Shown here: one piece after another, positions 25,732 to 36,800 of the stretch
Position numbering within the stretch: the first letter of the stretch is position 1
How the letters are laid out: the number at the start of each line of letters is the position of its first letter
NCBI GenBank assembly: GCA_900291925.1
Contig: UWYS01000002.1
Location: forward strand, 558,001 to 622,000
Length of the DNA stretch: 64,000 bases
Source: Thecaphora thlaspeos
Taxonomy: Eukaryota; Basidiomycota; Ustilaginomycetes; Urocystidales; Glomosporiaceae
Direction: 5' to 3'
Translations under genes and position numbers: made by a program
Notes under the pieces: generated by a model
Told to the model about the DNA's origin: nothing
The model's input: the letters and a program-made list of their open reading frames with translations, nothing else
Database searches by the model: none

Positions 25732-27001
25732 TTAGCGCATGATGATTCCGTCAAAGCGCTGCTTGAACCAAGCAGCGGTTTCCTCCTTCTTGACGCGGTG
25801 GGGCGCGCCGATCGAGGAGGTGCGCTGCTTGCGGCGGGCGACGCGGGCACCGGGGCGGGTCATGCAGACCATGAAGTCCATGCCGAAAATGCCGATACCG
25901 GGGTCGTACTTGATGCCGAGGTCAATGTGCTCGTTGATACCGAAGCCGAAGTTGCCGGTCTCGGAGAAGTTGCCGCGTCGGAGCTCGTACTCCTTGACCT
26001 TGAGACCACGCTCGATGATCTCCTCAGCCTTGGGGCCGCGGATGGTGACGTGGCAGGCAATCTTCTCGTTACGTCGGATACCGAATCCACGGAGGGTGTA
26101 ACGGGCCTTGCTGGTGACGGGGGTCTGACCAGTAAGCTGCTCGAGGACTTTGGTGGCACGGGTCAGCCTGTCACCAGACTCTCCGACGGAGATGTTGATG
26201 ACGAGCTTGTCGACCTTGAGCTCCTGTATTGGCGTTGGGCCAGGGGTGTGAAGAATGGGACGGCAGAGCACGTCAGTCAAAGTGTTCTAATCTCACCGAG
26301 CAGCGCGATCGGAACGTTCCTCCCGTCAGCAACAAAGAAACCACTCCCGGCAGCGTCCGCTTCACGCGGACAGGAATCCCGACGGCGAGGCCAGGACGAG
26401 CTAGGTGTTGTAGCTGTTGCGGCATACGCCAGGCGGGTCCTGCTTCTCGGGTTGAATCCCGGCGATCCGACTTCAACCCCCTGTGGTCCTCCGCCCGCCA
26501 AGCTTCCCTGATGCATCTCCACCGTCCTGCTCGACCCGGCCCTCGTCGGTTACCGCAATGTGACCCAATGCCTTTCATATCAGGTCCGCAGAGAAGCCAC
26601 TCGTCTGTGACCACTAACCTTCATAGGGTTACTGAGGTCGCAGAGGTGGGTCAAAAGAGACGGGAAAGGATACATAGCAGCAGTCAGCACAAGATATCAC
26701 CAGTCGACTATGTCGCATCAGGTCGCAGTACCAGCGGGTGCGTCGGTCAATCGTTGTCGGGTGGCGGTCGTCGTCGCAGTGGCCGTCGTCATTGGAGGTC
26801 CGCTCGCGGCCGTCGTCGCCTAGGGCGGCCAGTAATGGTGCGCTTTCAGTTGGTCGGCCGATCGTCGAGGTCGATGTGACGACGCCAGAGGTGGACTGCT
26901 GAAATATAGCGATTGTCGTCCGGAGTCTCGAGATTATGATCGCGGCATGTGTTGAGGCGTTCCACAGCAGAAACTTACATCGCCTTGCTGGATTCCGCCA
27001 T
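25732..27001 (-). CDS. RPL11: 60S ribosomal protein L11 (uL5), three exons with a 13-nt microexon
   Basis: Proposed exons 27001-26979 (23 nt), 26631-26619 (13 nt) and 26223-25732 (492 nt), giving 175 aa, the family's normal length. The protein binds 5S rRNA with uL18 in the central protuberance of the large subunit and contacts the P-site tRNA. The joined N-terminus reads [20 protein letters not shown], matching the NPM(R/K) and [22 protein letters not shown] start of eukaryotic uL5. The rest is highly conserved: [42 protein letters not shown], then [18 protein letters not shown]. Introns are 347 and 395 nt, with GTAAGT/CAG and GTTAGT/CAG borders. Reading straight upstream from exon 3 gives [14 protein letters not shown], which is intron. 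The 3'-flanking DNA has a GT microsatellite. Confidence 0.95.
26619..26631 (-). other. RPL11: RPL11 microexon (13 nt)
   Basis: T-AAC-CCT-ATG-AAG, flanked by an AG acceptor and a GTTAGT donor. It completes an Ile codon begun in exon 1 and encodes Asn-Pro-Met-Lys, the universally conserved start of the uL5 fold. Confidence 0.85.
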
Positions 27002-27352
27002 TGTTGCTGTGTTGTCCGTCCTTCAGTCGCGGGTTGGGGGTGATCAAGGATGGAAGATGCGGGGAACGACGGATCTCGCGAGCATAGGGACGGTCGGCGC
27101 GCCCGCCCCTTCCGTTCCTCCAGGCCGTCCTTGCCACCAGCCCTCACCTGCCTGACTGCCTTTCTGTCCCGGCTCCCCGCCCGCCCGTTGTCTGCTCAAT
27201 CTCGGAAGCGAGAGGCTGGCCTCGAGCTCGCCGCAGGTGCCTTGGGGTTCTCATTTAGAAAATCATTACCTTTGCCCCGGCCGAGGTTTTTGACTATAGC
27301 ACGTGATCTCTTGATAATAAAGACCCGTCCTTTAAACCTAAAACGTTAACTT

Positions 27353-27358
27353 TATATA
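27353..27358 (+). promoter_or_regulatory. TATA element of tRNA-Ser(CGA)
   Basis: TATATA begins 36 nt upstream of the mature tRNA 5' end, within locally AT-rich DNA. Upstream TATA boxes support TFIIIB placement on tRNA genes in fission yeast and plants. The other tRNA in this window has one at the same distance. Confidence 0.55.
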
Positions 27359-27388
27359 CAAACACCAGAAGCGTGATGATGCGGATAA

Positions 27389-27504
27389 GACAATCTGTCC
27401 GAGTGGTTAAGGAGTAAGTCTCGAATCATGCATTTTAGCCAGATTTAGTCCTAGCTGAAAACTTATAGGCTTTGCCTGCACAGGTTCGAATCCTGTGGCT
27501 GTCG
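27389..27504 (+). tRNA. tRNA-Ser (anticodon CGA), intron-containing
   Basis: Cloverleaf read by eye. Acceptor GACAATC (27389-27395) pairs with GGCTGTC (27497-27503), with an A5-C68 mismatch and a T-G pair. The D stem is TCC/GGA, the anticodon stem TAAGT/ACTTA, and the anticodon CGA is at 27422-27424. The long variable arm AGGC-TTT-GCCT is typical of Ser and Leu. The T stem is ACAGG/CCTGT around TTCGAAT. Discriminator G73 (27504) is as expected for Ser. A 34-nt intron (27426-27459) follows A37, the standard position. It decodes UCG codons. Confidence 0.9.
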
Positions 27505-28114
27505 TGCAAATAGTAAGGTACCTTCGCTGTCGAGGTGGCCTTCGTTTTTCTCATTCTCAGTTGGGTGGCACGGCCGTCCAGATGGTAATCCCGATCAAGT
27601 TTTGTATTCTCATCTCGCTCCCCCGCCGCCTTGCAACGCCTGCGACCTTCTCCTCCTTTCCCTCGCCCGGCCCCAACCCCTCTCAGGCTACGCTGGCCGC
27701 CCTTGGGTGTGCCAGCTTGCCACCATCCTTACACGGGCTGGAGGATGCGCTACCCTCTGTGCTAGTCAGAGGCAAAGTGAGGGGAAGAATGCATAGATGA
27801 AAGGGTCCCACGGCAGGCAGCCCTGAAAAAGGGGCAAAGTCGGCCGGAAAGGCCGAAGCCAGGCATGCCAGCCGTTCTTGGGCATGCTGGCCTGTCTGCC
27901 ACCTCTTTGACAGTCAAGGAAGCCATGCAAGTCCTGCACGCACGTGCTGCTCTCCAAAGAACAAGCTGAGGGTCCAGACCAACAAGATGCAGCAGGAACA
28001 AAGAGAGTGGGATGGCGTCTCGCAAAGGCAGACCAGAGATGGCAAGGTGGCAAAGACGAAGGCCTCACGGCAGGTATTAACAAGCCGACCAGAACGAAAC
28101 AGGTAAAGAGCGGC
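27505..28114. other. Intergenic between tRNA-Ser(CGA) and the GST gene
   Basis: No gene is supported. The tRNA is followed within 50 nt by a T5 run (27545-27549) that could end Pol III transcription. The rest is 3' flank of the glutathione transferase gene on the other strand. Confidence 0.5.
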
Positions 28115-28908
28115 TCAGGCGTAGGCGTACGGGCCGCCCTTTTCGAGGGCACGCTTGTAGGCCGGGCGGGCGTGAATGCGGGCGACGTACGTCTTGATCG
28201 AGTCGGAGAGGTTGGAGACGCGGCCGCTCAGAGCCGCCTCGAGCGGGAAGGCCATCTGAAAGTCGGCGGCGGTCTGTGGAAAGCGATATGTTACGGCACG
28301 GGGAACGTTCGAAGGGTCAGCGTGGGATCGCTCGTGGAGCGCCGAGGCGACATAGCATGTCTGCGGCAACTCACGGGGTTGCCATCCTTGTCTCCGCCGG
28401 CGAGCCAGGCCTCGCCGTTGGAGCTCTTCTCGAGCTCGGCGGCGACGAAGTTCATGTTGTTCCGGATGTTTGGCTCAACAAAGGCGGACTCGACGCCGCC
28501 GACGATGGCACGAGCGATGGGGCGGATAATGAAGGGCGCCTGTGCCGGTACGAAGTTGAGCACGAGCCTCATAACGAGAGTGGGCATCAGCGAACCCTCT
28601 GCAAAGTGGCTCCAGAAGATGTCCTGGTCGACCTTGTCGGCGTCGGTCCCGACGAATCTGCCCTCGCCGTAGTGGCGGATCAGGTAGTCGAGGATGGCGC
28701 CCGACTCGGCGACGACGCGGTCGCCGCGTGCGATATCGGTGATGAGGGGCGACTTGCCGAGCGGATGAACCCCCTTGAGCTCTTTCGGCGCGAGCTTGTC
28801 GGCTCCGCGCTGGTAGTGCTTGATCTCGTAGGGGAGTCCCATCTCCTCGAGGAGCCACAGGACCCTTTGAGAGCGTGAGTTGTTGAGGTGGTGCACGATG
28901 ATCGTCAT
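28115..28908 (-). CDS. Glutathione S-transferase (Gtt1-like)
   Basis: Exons 28908-28375 and 28273-28115 (230 aa), joined in phase 0 with GTGAGT/CAG borders over a 101-nt intron. The enzyme conjugates glutathione to electrophiles or acts in peroxide detoxification. The N-terminal thioredoxin-like domain (about 1-85) shows HHLNNSRSQRVLWLLEEMGL, the cis-Pro GKSPLITD and the glutathione-binding AESGAILDYLIRHY. The helical C-terminal domain (about 95-225) includes GNPTAADFQMAFPLEAAL, rebuilt exactly across the splice and matching the conserved N-capping region of GST domain 2. The start at 28908 begins directly with the first beta strand, as in Gtt1/Ure2-type members. Its leader carries a (GGT)n repeat on the opposite strand. 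Confidence 0.92.
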
Positions 28909-29407
28909 GACGGGGCAATCACGGATGGATGGGAGGGGAACTGATGATGGTGGTGGTGGTGGTGGTGGTGATCGTATCGAGCCGAGATCAAACAGGGTGC
29001 TCCCTCGTCAGGACTTTGGAACTTTGTGAGCGGCTCGCATCGAAGAGGGCCGGCCGGCTAGCCGACCTTGAGTCGGTCCGAGTTGCCGTCGTGCGTGGCT
29101 TTCAAGGGCGAAGGCAGCTGCAGCACGCACCACGGTGCGCGCAGCGTGCACCTTGTGCGTGCGTGCAGTGGCCCATGGGTGTGGAGAAGAAGCGTGAGGT
29201 TGTTTTGGAGGCCACTCCCGGCTTCCGGGTTGTTGGCTCTCTCATCCAACTTTTTTTTTCCTCTGCCCGTCGGTGCGTGGCTACCTGGGAAACTTCGTGC
29301 CGGGCCGCCTTCGCTTTCCTCCTGCCACACCGCCCGATCACCGCCCCCTCAACGACTAACAATCCTCCTCGCCCATCGTCTCTCGCCATCCTACGAAGCA
29401 GCACACA
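28909..29407. promoter_or_regulatory. Divergent promoter region of GST and MAK11-like genes
   Basis: A 499-nt shared upstream region. It holds a (TGG)n repeat at 28948-28969 (read as ACC repeats in the GST leader), a T10 run near 29250 and a pyrimidine-rich stretch before the ATG at 29408. Confidence 0.5.
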
Positions 29408-31457
29408 ATGCCGGCACAGAAGCGCTCCAGACCGGCTCGCGGTGCAAGTCATGGCGGCAGCTCGAGGGACGGGCTCCAGCCCAAGGGAACCGCCTTCCGA
29501 AAGTCGGCCAAGAAGCAGCGCACAGACGAGCAGCAGGAGAAGCCTAAGCCCAAGCCTCAGCCCCAACACACGCGACCAAAGGACCAGCCCAAGCCCAAGA
29601 CGAAGCACGAGTTCATCAAGGCGAAGCAGGACGCCGCCAGAAAGGAAAAGGAGGTCGCCGCGGCCGCCGCTGACAAGGAGAAGCTGCAGAGGCAGCGCGA
29701 CAAGGCCAAGGTCAAGGCGGCCAGCAAGGCCAACAGCGCCGGCCCCGCCAAGCTTGTCATCATCCCGCCCGTACCTACCCTCTCCTTCCAACTGATCGCC
29801 GGATCCTACGAGAGGATTCTCTACGGTCTCGAAGCGACGATCGAGCCCGCGTCCGACGCCTCGTCCTCCACCAGCACCTTTTCCGTCCAGCTCAAGCCTA
29901 TCTTCACCTTCCCGGCTCACGTCTCGTCGATTCGCACCGTTGCGACTGCGGGCTCGACCTCAAAGTGGCTCGCCACCGGAGGGACCGACGAGGTCGTCAA
30001 GGTGTGGGACCTACGCAGGCGTCGAGAGGTCGGCCAGTTGACCGGACACGAGGGCACCATCACCTCGCTCACCTTTGCCTCCCAGACCTACCTCCTCACC
30101 ACGAGCGCCGACTCCAACATCAACCTCTACCGCACCAGTGACTGGGCGCTCCTGCGCACTCTCAAGGGCCACATTGGTCGCATCAACTCAGCTGCCCCGC
30201 ACCCCTCGGGCCGCCTCGCGCTCAGCGTCGGCTCCGATCGCACCATCCGCATGTGGGACCTGATGCGAGGCCGTGCCGCCGCCTCGACAAAGATTGGCAT
30301 CGAGGCCGACCTCGTCAGGTGGGACACAAAGGGCCGCAGGTTCGCCGTCCTCGCCTATCGACAGGCGATGGTCTTCAGCACCGACATGACAAAGCTCGCC
30401 GAGGTCGAGGACGCCAAGCGTATTGGCGACCTCCAGTTCACCAGGGTCAAGGTCGGAGGGTCCAAAGAGGAGCACGAGCTCCTCTTTGTTGCGCTCGAGG
30501 ACGGCACGGTCAAGGTCTACGACCTGGATGTCAAGGTCGCGGTCGACGAGTCTGCGCAGAAGGGTAAGAAGGAGAAGAGGCAGCCGTCGAAGAAGTCGGC
30601 GGAGGAGAGCGAAGACGACGAAGCGGAGCAAGAAGACCTCGCTCCCCTTGTCGAGGTCGGAAGGCTAGTCGGACACAAGAACAGGTGAGCATTCAAAGTC
30701 TTTCAAGTCTGCGCACAGCATAGCGCGGCGAAACGGAGCAAGAGTTGGCGCGAGCACTGACCATCGGGCCTCTTCGTCTCTCTCGCGTCGTTCGATTCGC
30801 CGCAGAGTCAAAGCTATATCGATCCTACCCGTCCTTGCTCCCTCGGTGTCTGCTGCGAAGGGCAAGGGCAAGTCCAAGGCCATGTCGTCCGATCTGGTCC
30901 CGACCTGGGTGGCCTCGACGATCTCGTCTGACGGATTCATCCGCGTCTTTGATCTCACGTCGATCTGCGCTAGTCTCGCGCCCGCCGCCGCCGCCGCCGC
31001 CAAGACGGTCGAGGCGTACGCAGAGCACCTGGTCTCGGTAGAGGCGGTCGGCTCGTATAACACCAAGGGCACCAGGCTGACCTGCCTCTCCACCGTCGGC
31101 ATCCCCGACTCGCGTCCCAAGGCGAGGGCCGATGACCTCAAGGACAACGAGGACGAGGCCGACGCCGACGCCGTGATCATTGAGAGCGACCAAGAGCCCA
31201 ACGATGGCGATGGCGTCGATGACGACGAGGACGACGACGATGACGAAGAGACGGACGGCGAGGTCGACGAGGCCGCGGAGGACGTGGAGCTCGAGAGGCT
31301 CGAGAAGGCCATCAAGGAGGCGCAAGCCCAGGGCCTGAAGCTCGAGGACCTGGAGGAACTCCTCGAAGCCGGGAACGAGCAGGAGAGCGGTGACGACGAT
31401 GACAACGACGACGACGATGGCGATGACGATGGATGTCGACAAAGTTCGGGCCTCTAG
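29408..31457 (+). CDS. MAK11: Mak11-like WD-repeat ribosome biogenesis factor (PAK1IP1 family)
   Basis: Exons 29408-30684 and 30806-31457 (642 aa), with GTGAGC/CAG borders and a split Arg codon (AG|A) that rebuilds GHKNRVKAISILPVL. Mak11 is a nucleolar WD40 protein needed for 60S subunit maturation, linked to Rlp24 loading. The N-terminus (1-115) is Lys/Arg-rich with a likely nuclear signal. WD repeats follow from about residue 165: TGGTDEVVKVWDLRRRREV, then LLTTSADSNINLYRTSDW, SVGSDRTIRMWDLM and LEDGTVKVYDL. The C-terminal 110 residues form a very acidic Asp/Glu tail (from about 533). The IRMWDLMRGRAA block and the weak final blades match Mak11/PAK1IP1 better than general WD proteins. Length exceeds yeast Mak11 (468 aa) because of the charged ends. 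Confidence 0.87.
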
Positions 31458-33809
31458 TCGCCAACAGAGTAACGAGTGGCCGGAGCGTGTGTTTGCCTGA
31501 CTGAGCGTTGAGGGATAACTCGTTAGGGCCTCGCGAGCATCAAGGTTTGTTTGGTGCGCCATATTTTCGCTCGTATTTGTCGGCCTACTTTCTCACGCGT
31601 TGACGGGCGAAGGGGCTGGGCCGGGCGAAGCAGACTACCAAAACAATGATTGACGAGCCCGCACCAACCACAAAGATACATGCATGCGCCTCCCTGCACG
31701 GTAACCATGCAACCATCTCTGCGTGCACGCTGCTTGGCTGCCTAGCCACGCCGACCAAGCGATCTAAGTAGTGGCCGTCCAACACCCATAGCGTATCAGT
31801 TGCCGTTCTGGGCAACAGCAGGTGGGACAGAGGAGGGCGAATACGCCGCGGCTCACGTCGAGCAGTTCCGAGGGTGGCGACGGTGCTTCCGGCTGGTTGT
31901 ACAGTGTCGACGACGACGACACAGGTATGCCAGATCGGATGCAGAAGACTATTCGCCCGTCGGTGCTCCTGTGCGCCAGGTGGATGAGCGGATGCAGATG
32001 TGCTGACAGAAGGATCCCTGCCTCTTACAGAGGACTACTCCGTACCAAACAACACACACTAAGTACTCTGTGACAAGTCATGAGAGTGTACATACTGCGC
32101 CGCTTCGAAGCACTCGCGAAGCTGTAACACCTAAGTAGAGCGAGGCATCCGGGTAATAAAAGATAACCCCTATTCCTTGGCCTCTAGGCGCCCAGAGCGA
32201 GCACTTAGAGAGGCTGAGCCGGCGCAGGTCGGCTTGGAATGGTCTGGTCGAGCCGCGAGGCTACCTCTGGGCGTCGCGAAGGAGGCGGCGGTCCAGCAGA
32301 CACAAGGGCGACCACGCCACGACAAGCCTAGGCCGAGGCCGGGGCGACGCTAGAATGGCGAGATGGTGCTAACATGAACCAAGAAAATGGCACCGGCCCG
32401 TCCCGATCAGAGAGGCCACGACGTCTTGACCGACGCTCGCTGCGATCCCTGCCCACCTCGACGCCCTACTTGCCTCAACGCAAGGCGCCATCTCTACGTG
32501 AGTAGGTGGCATGCACAGTATGTGAGGCGTCAGAAGGGAGGCGGGCTGGGCTAGAAGAGCGAGAGAGAGGAACAAATCGAGGGTGGCGAGGTCGGGGGGC
32601 AGGCGGTAGGGGATGCAGCTGCAGGCGCAAGGCGATTGGCGGCGTCGTGTGGTCCAGGTAGGCTGGCGTGGTGCGGGCGCCAGAAGAGCCAAAGGGGCGC
32701 GGCGCGGCGCGGCGCCGCTGCCTTGGCGCGTCTGCGAAGCCGCGTCTTGAAAACTGACACGGCGCCGACCCGAGACAAAGGGACCGCCCTCTTTCTCGCT
32801 TTCTCGCTGCCTCGCTGCCTCTCGCAAGGGAAAGCGGGGGCCTCTCAGCCAGGCTCGCCACCTTGCCCTTTGACCCTCGCTCTCGGCCAGCCAGCCGCAG
32901 CTCACCGCCATCGCCAGCATCGTCTTCCCATTCTTCCTTCCTCGCTCTCCCTCTCTCCCTCTCTCCCTTCCTCCCTATGGCCCTTCCCACCAACCTCGCG
33001 CTCGTCTTCCTCTGCTTGCTGCCGTGCGGACAAGCTTTCCGATTTGCTTTATCTTGTACGCGATACCCCACCTGCCTTCCCCACCACATCCCACTCACAC
33101 CGAGCTGGTCGTTGAGATGCCAGCCTTCCTCGGACCCATCTGAACGAACGCCGTGTACGCACCTCGTATGACACCTGGACCCACGCCCTTCCTAGACCCC
33201 ACGGCCACGTCCTACGAAGCCTGCCTGGTCCTCAACGACCAGCTCGACATCAGCCGCCCCCCCCTTCACCTCGCCATCGTCCCCCTTGCTGTCGCCTCGA
33301 GCAACCTGCCAGCGCAGTGGCCAAGCCCTCTCGTACCATTGCTGGCCTCGACCGTGCACCTCTTCGTAGCCACTCGGCAACATCCGACACACATCTCGCC
33401 TCGCACGTCCAGCGTACTTGCATCAAGGCCAATCCTACGCTTCAGCGACTTGCTCCGTCTCACATCGAGGCCGGCCACGACACTCGTCTAGATACACCTT
33501 CGCAATCGGATCGACTCTTCTGGATATTCCCGAGTTCGTCTCATCTACCGACCATTCCGTTCTAGACCCCTTTATTGCTCAGACTCCACCAGTCCCATCG
33601 TACAGGTCGTCTTCCTCGCTCCGGACTGGAACGCCAAAAATTGGGGCTCAGTGGTCGGATCTTCTACGCTCGCAAAACTAGGTGAGTTCGGTACGCAAAG
33701 CCCTCGAACGGGCAGTTGTCCAGACGCCGCTCGCGATACGGCGAAAGGATGGCTGACTCGCCCGCCTCGACCGCCCCGCCCTCCTTCGCAGTTCGCGGAA
33801 AGATAAACG
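31458..33809. other. Intergenic and leader of the RA-PH gene
   Basis: No further gene is supported in this 2.35-kb stretch. The distal part has short TACATA-like motifs (near 32080). From about 32750 the + strand becomes pyrimidine-rich, with a CCCTCTCT repeat at about 32948-32975, as expected of a leader. A GTGAGT donor at 33683 and a CAG ending at 33791 suggest a 109-nt intron in the 5' UTR. An in-frame TAA at 33804-33806 fixes the downstream start. Confidence 0.5.
33683..33791 (+). other. Probable 5'-UTR intron of the RA-PH gene
   Basis: GTGAGT donor and CTTCGCAG acceptor 109 nt apart, ending 18 nt before the ATG at 33810. Confidence 0.5.
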
Positions 33810-36800
33810 ATGGCATCGACGGCTTTCCGCCCTTCCTCGAGCCACTCCAGCGCCGCCTCGCTGACCGCCTCGACGGAGAATGGCGTCTTCGACTTCCCAC
33901 AACCGCCACCTCGCATTGAGGTCAAGGACAGCCTTGTTTCGAGACCCTCGTTGCCGGCTCTGCGCACGGCCTACAAGTCTCCGAGTGCTAAAGACCTCAT
34001 CTCAAAGAGGCCCTCCGTCCCGCACAAAAACCAGGTCCATCCTCCGAGCTCGGTGGCGCTGCAGCAGCGATTCCGCTTTGCGCCTAGCTGTCAGGCTTCG
34101 ACGGACAGCAGCTTCGGCTGGGAATATTACAGCCCTGCCGTTAGCGATGCAAACAGCGCCGATACAGACCACAGCGGTACCAGCTTGGCGCTGTCGGTCA
34201 GCTCGGACGCAGAGACGTACGGCCCGCTGACCCCGAGCACCCCCAACTCGGGCGGGCCCGGCTGGCGTCCCAAGGAGCTAAACCTGCTCCGGAGGCGCGA
34301 GAGGGCCGTCTCGGGCGAAGGCAGCGTACCAGTATACCAGGCGTCTCGCTCGTGGCAGACCACTGGTGCGCCAAGCAACGATAAGCCGCAGATAGTGGGG
34401 CTCGGCATCGCATCAGCCGCGACGGCGATGACTGCGGCGACAACGACGCCCTACCGGACCGCGAAACCCGCTCTCGGTCGCGGTCCAGCCACTGGTGGGA
34501 GCGCGGCCGCAACGGCCTCGGGTTCGGGCCCCAAGGGCCTTCTGCTGTGCAGTTCCAGGCCGCTCCCCTCCACCCGACGCTTCCAGAGTCCCGCGGCGAG
34601 ATCGAGGGAGAACTCGTTCGGCTCTGCGACGGGGAACTTCGAGCAGGGAAAGGTGTGGACGGGTCCGATCCCGGTACTGCCGAGCACTCCGGCCTTTACC
34701 TCGCTGCCGTCGGACTGCTTCGAGTTGCACCCTTCAACGCGGTCGAACAGCATTACGGCGGAGGAGTTCGTAGCCCGGGCAGCGTCGCGGTTAGACGTGC
34801 TTAACTACTGGTGCGGAGAAGAGGATGACCACCGGGACGGTCTGCACCGGGATGGTGGCCTCAGTGCAGACTGGCGGCTTGCAGCCTCTGGTGGCTACGA
34901 TCCGGATCGTCCGCCGCTCAGCGCGAAGTCGACGACCACATTCGACCACCAAGGCTTGGAGGAGGAAGAAGAGGACGAGGATCAAGCCCAAGGGCTTGCT
35001 CGATTGGGCCACAGCCTGCATGAGGGCAAGCCTTCGCCCCGGCTGAACTCGCCTTCGTCAGGCGCCTCGCCGCTCGCTCCGAGCTCTTCGGGTTTCTCGC
35101 ATGCCACCTCCATGTTGTCGTGGAAGCGAAAGGCGCCTCCACCTCGCCTCGTCTTTGGCCTTTCGCCCAGAAGCAACATGTACGAGTCCCTGCCGCCCTC
35201 GGCTTCTACAGCGACCCCGTCGGCCAGAGACGACAGAGGATGCAAAACAGTGACAGCAAGGCAGAACACCCCTTCGCCCAATTCCGTGGCTTCCAAGGGT
35301 CGGCTGCGTCCCGTCTCCACCGTCGCTGTGCTCACCGCGAAGGAGGCTTTCGAGGAACCTCTCAAGACCGCTTTCTACGATTTTGATTCTTCGGACACGA
35401 GCTCCGACGCGGAGAGCCAGCCCGGAAGCGTTGATCCCGCACCGGTCACGCAGGGAGAAGCCACCGCGACAGGCGTGGCGAGATCCGACCCTGGAGTCGA
35501 TGAAAAGGCGCCCGCGATACGGATGGGGGCACCATCAGCAACTGTACACTTAGATGACGGGCTTTCGCCGAGCGCGGGCTCCGTCTGCACCGACGAATCC
35601 CACGTCGCCGCTTCCGAGGTGTCGATCCCTAAACGGCAGGCCGATGCGGGATCCATGGGCTTTCTGCAGCGGGAGCAGGCGAAGGGCGTGCCAAAGGAGC
35701 AGGCTGCGAGCCCGCAGTCGGGAGGGCCCTCCGAGTCCTACCAAGTGGAAGAAAGCTTCCCACCGATGCAGCGCCCCTCGCCGGTCGATGTTGACGAGGC
35801 GTTGCAGGCGGCCGAGATACAGGACGAACTTCAGCACCTGCCTGGTGAGGTTCCAGGATCCACAGACGCTTGGGCCGACTCCAAATCGCTCACGGCCTTG
35901 TCGACCTGGATGCGGCAGCCCGAGACTCGCACGGCGTCCCGGATGTCCATCTTTGCGCCCGACGCCACCTCGCCGACAAAGACTACCTCGCAGAGCGTCG
36001 CGGATATCTGTGTAGACCCAAAGGATACGACGGGCCGCCGCCACGCGGAGTTGGAGTTGACGTCGCCCCCCACAGCCGTAGAGTCCCAGTCGATAGACAG
36101 TCCGACAGATCCCTCGTACGGCAAGCTCAGCATGGCCGCCCCGGTCGACATGGCCGAACAGCGCCGGGCGAAGTTGCAAAAAATGCTCGAAACCGACACT
36201 GAGCGAAGGCAGGCAGCGGCACACGGGCGGGACGTCTCCGGTCTGGGCCCGAGGAGAAAGCTTAGCCTGGTCCCTCCGCCGCCCCAATTTGCGATCAACA
36301 ACCTGTTGGCCCCGTCGAACGGCACCGCGTCGGCGCCAGCCACCGTCAACCTGGATCAGCATCCGGCGACCTTTGGACCCTCGAAGGCCGGCGAGACCAG
36401 CATCGATAATTGCCTTAGCAGCAGGTGGAGCTCTGGCTCTGATTCCGAGAGCGGCTCGGTGAAATCTGCCAAGAGAATCCGGCGGAAGTCATCGTCGAAA
36501 AGCGCCAAGAAACTATCGCTCTCTAGCCGCAAGAGCAGCTCGGCCGCCGCCGTCGCCGTCGCCGCCAGTCGCGAGAGCACGAGCCGCTCTGCGCTGAGCT
36601 CTCCTGCCCTGTCGGACGCCCCCTCCGGTTTCATCAGCACGTCCAAGGCCTGTCTCTCGAGCCAGAGCGGATCTAAGTCGCCATCCACCGGCAGCGGTGG
36701 CAAGAGGGCGCTGCTTATGTCGTGGACGGGCAGGAAGAGAAAGGATTCTGAGGTTTGGAAGGCGTCCTCGGGCGGGCTGTCGCAAGCCTCTACGCCGGGA

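Noticed and set aside
26632..26978. Possible box C/D snoRNA inside RPL11 intron 1
   Set aside because: Only imperfect C-box-like strings (ATGACGA, GTGATAT) and scattered CTGA are present, with no terminal stem or proper spacing.
25581..32783. Two exact ACAAAGGGA matches (25581-25589 and 32775-32783), the smut pheromone-response element
   Set aside because: A 9-mer is expected about 0.5 times in 64 kb counting both strands. One site lies in a 3' flank and no mating genes are nearby.
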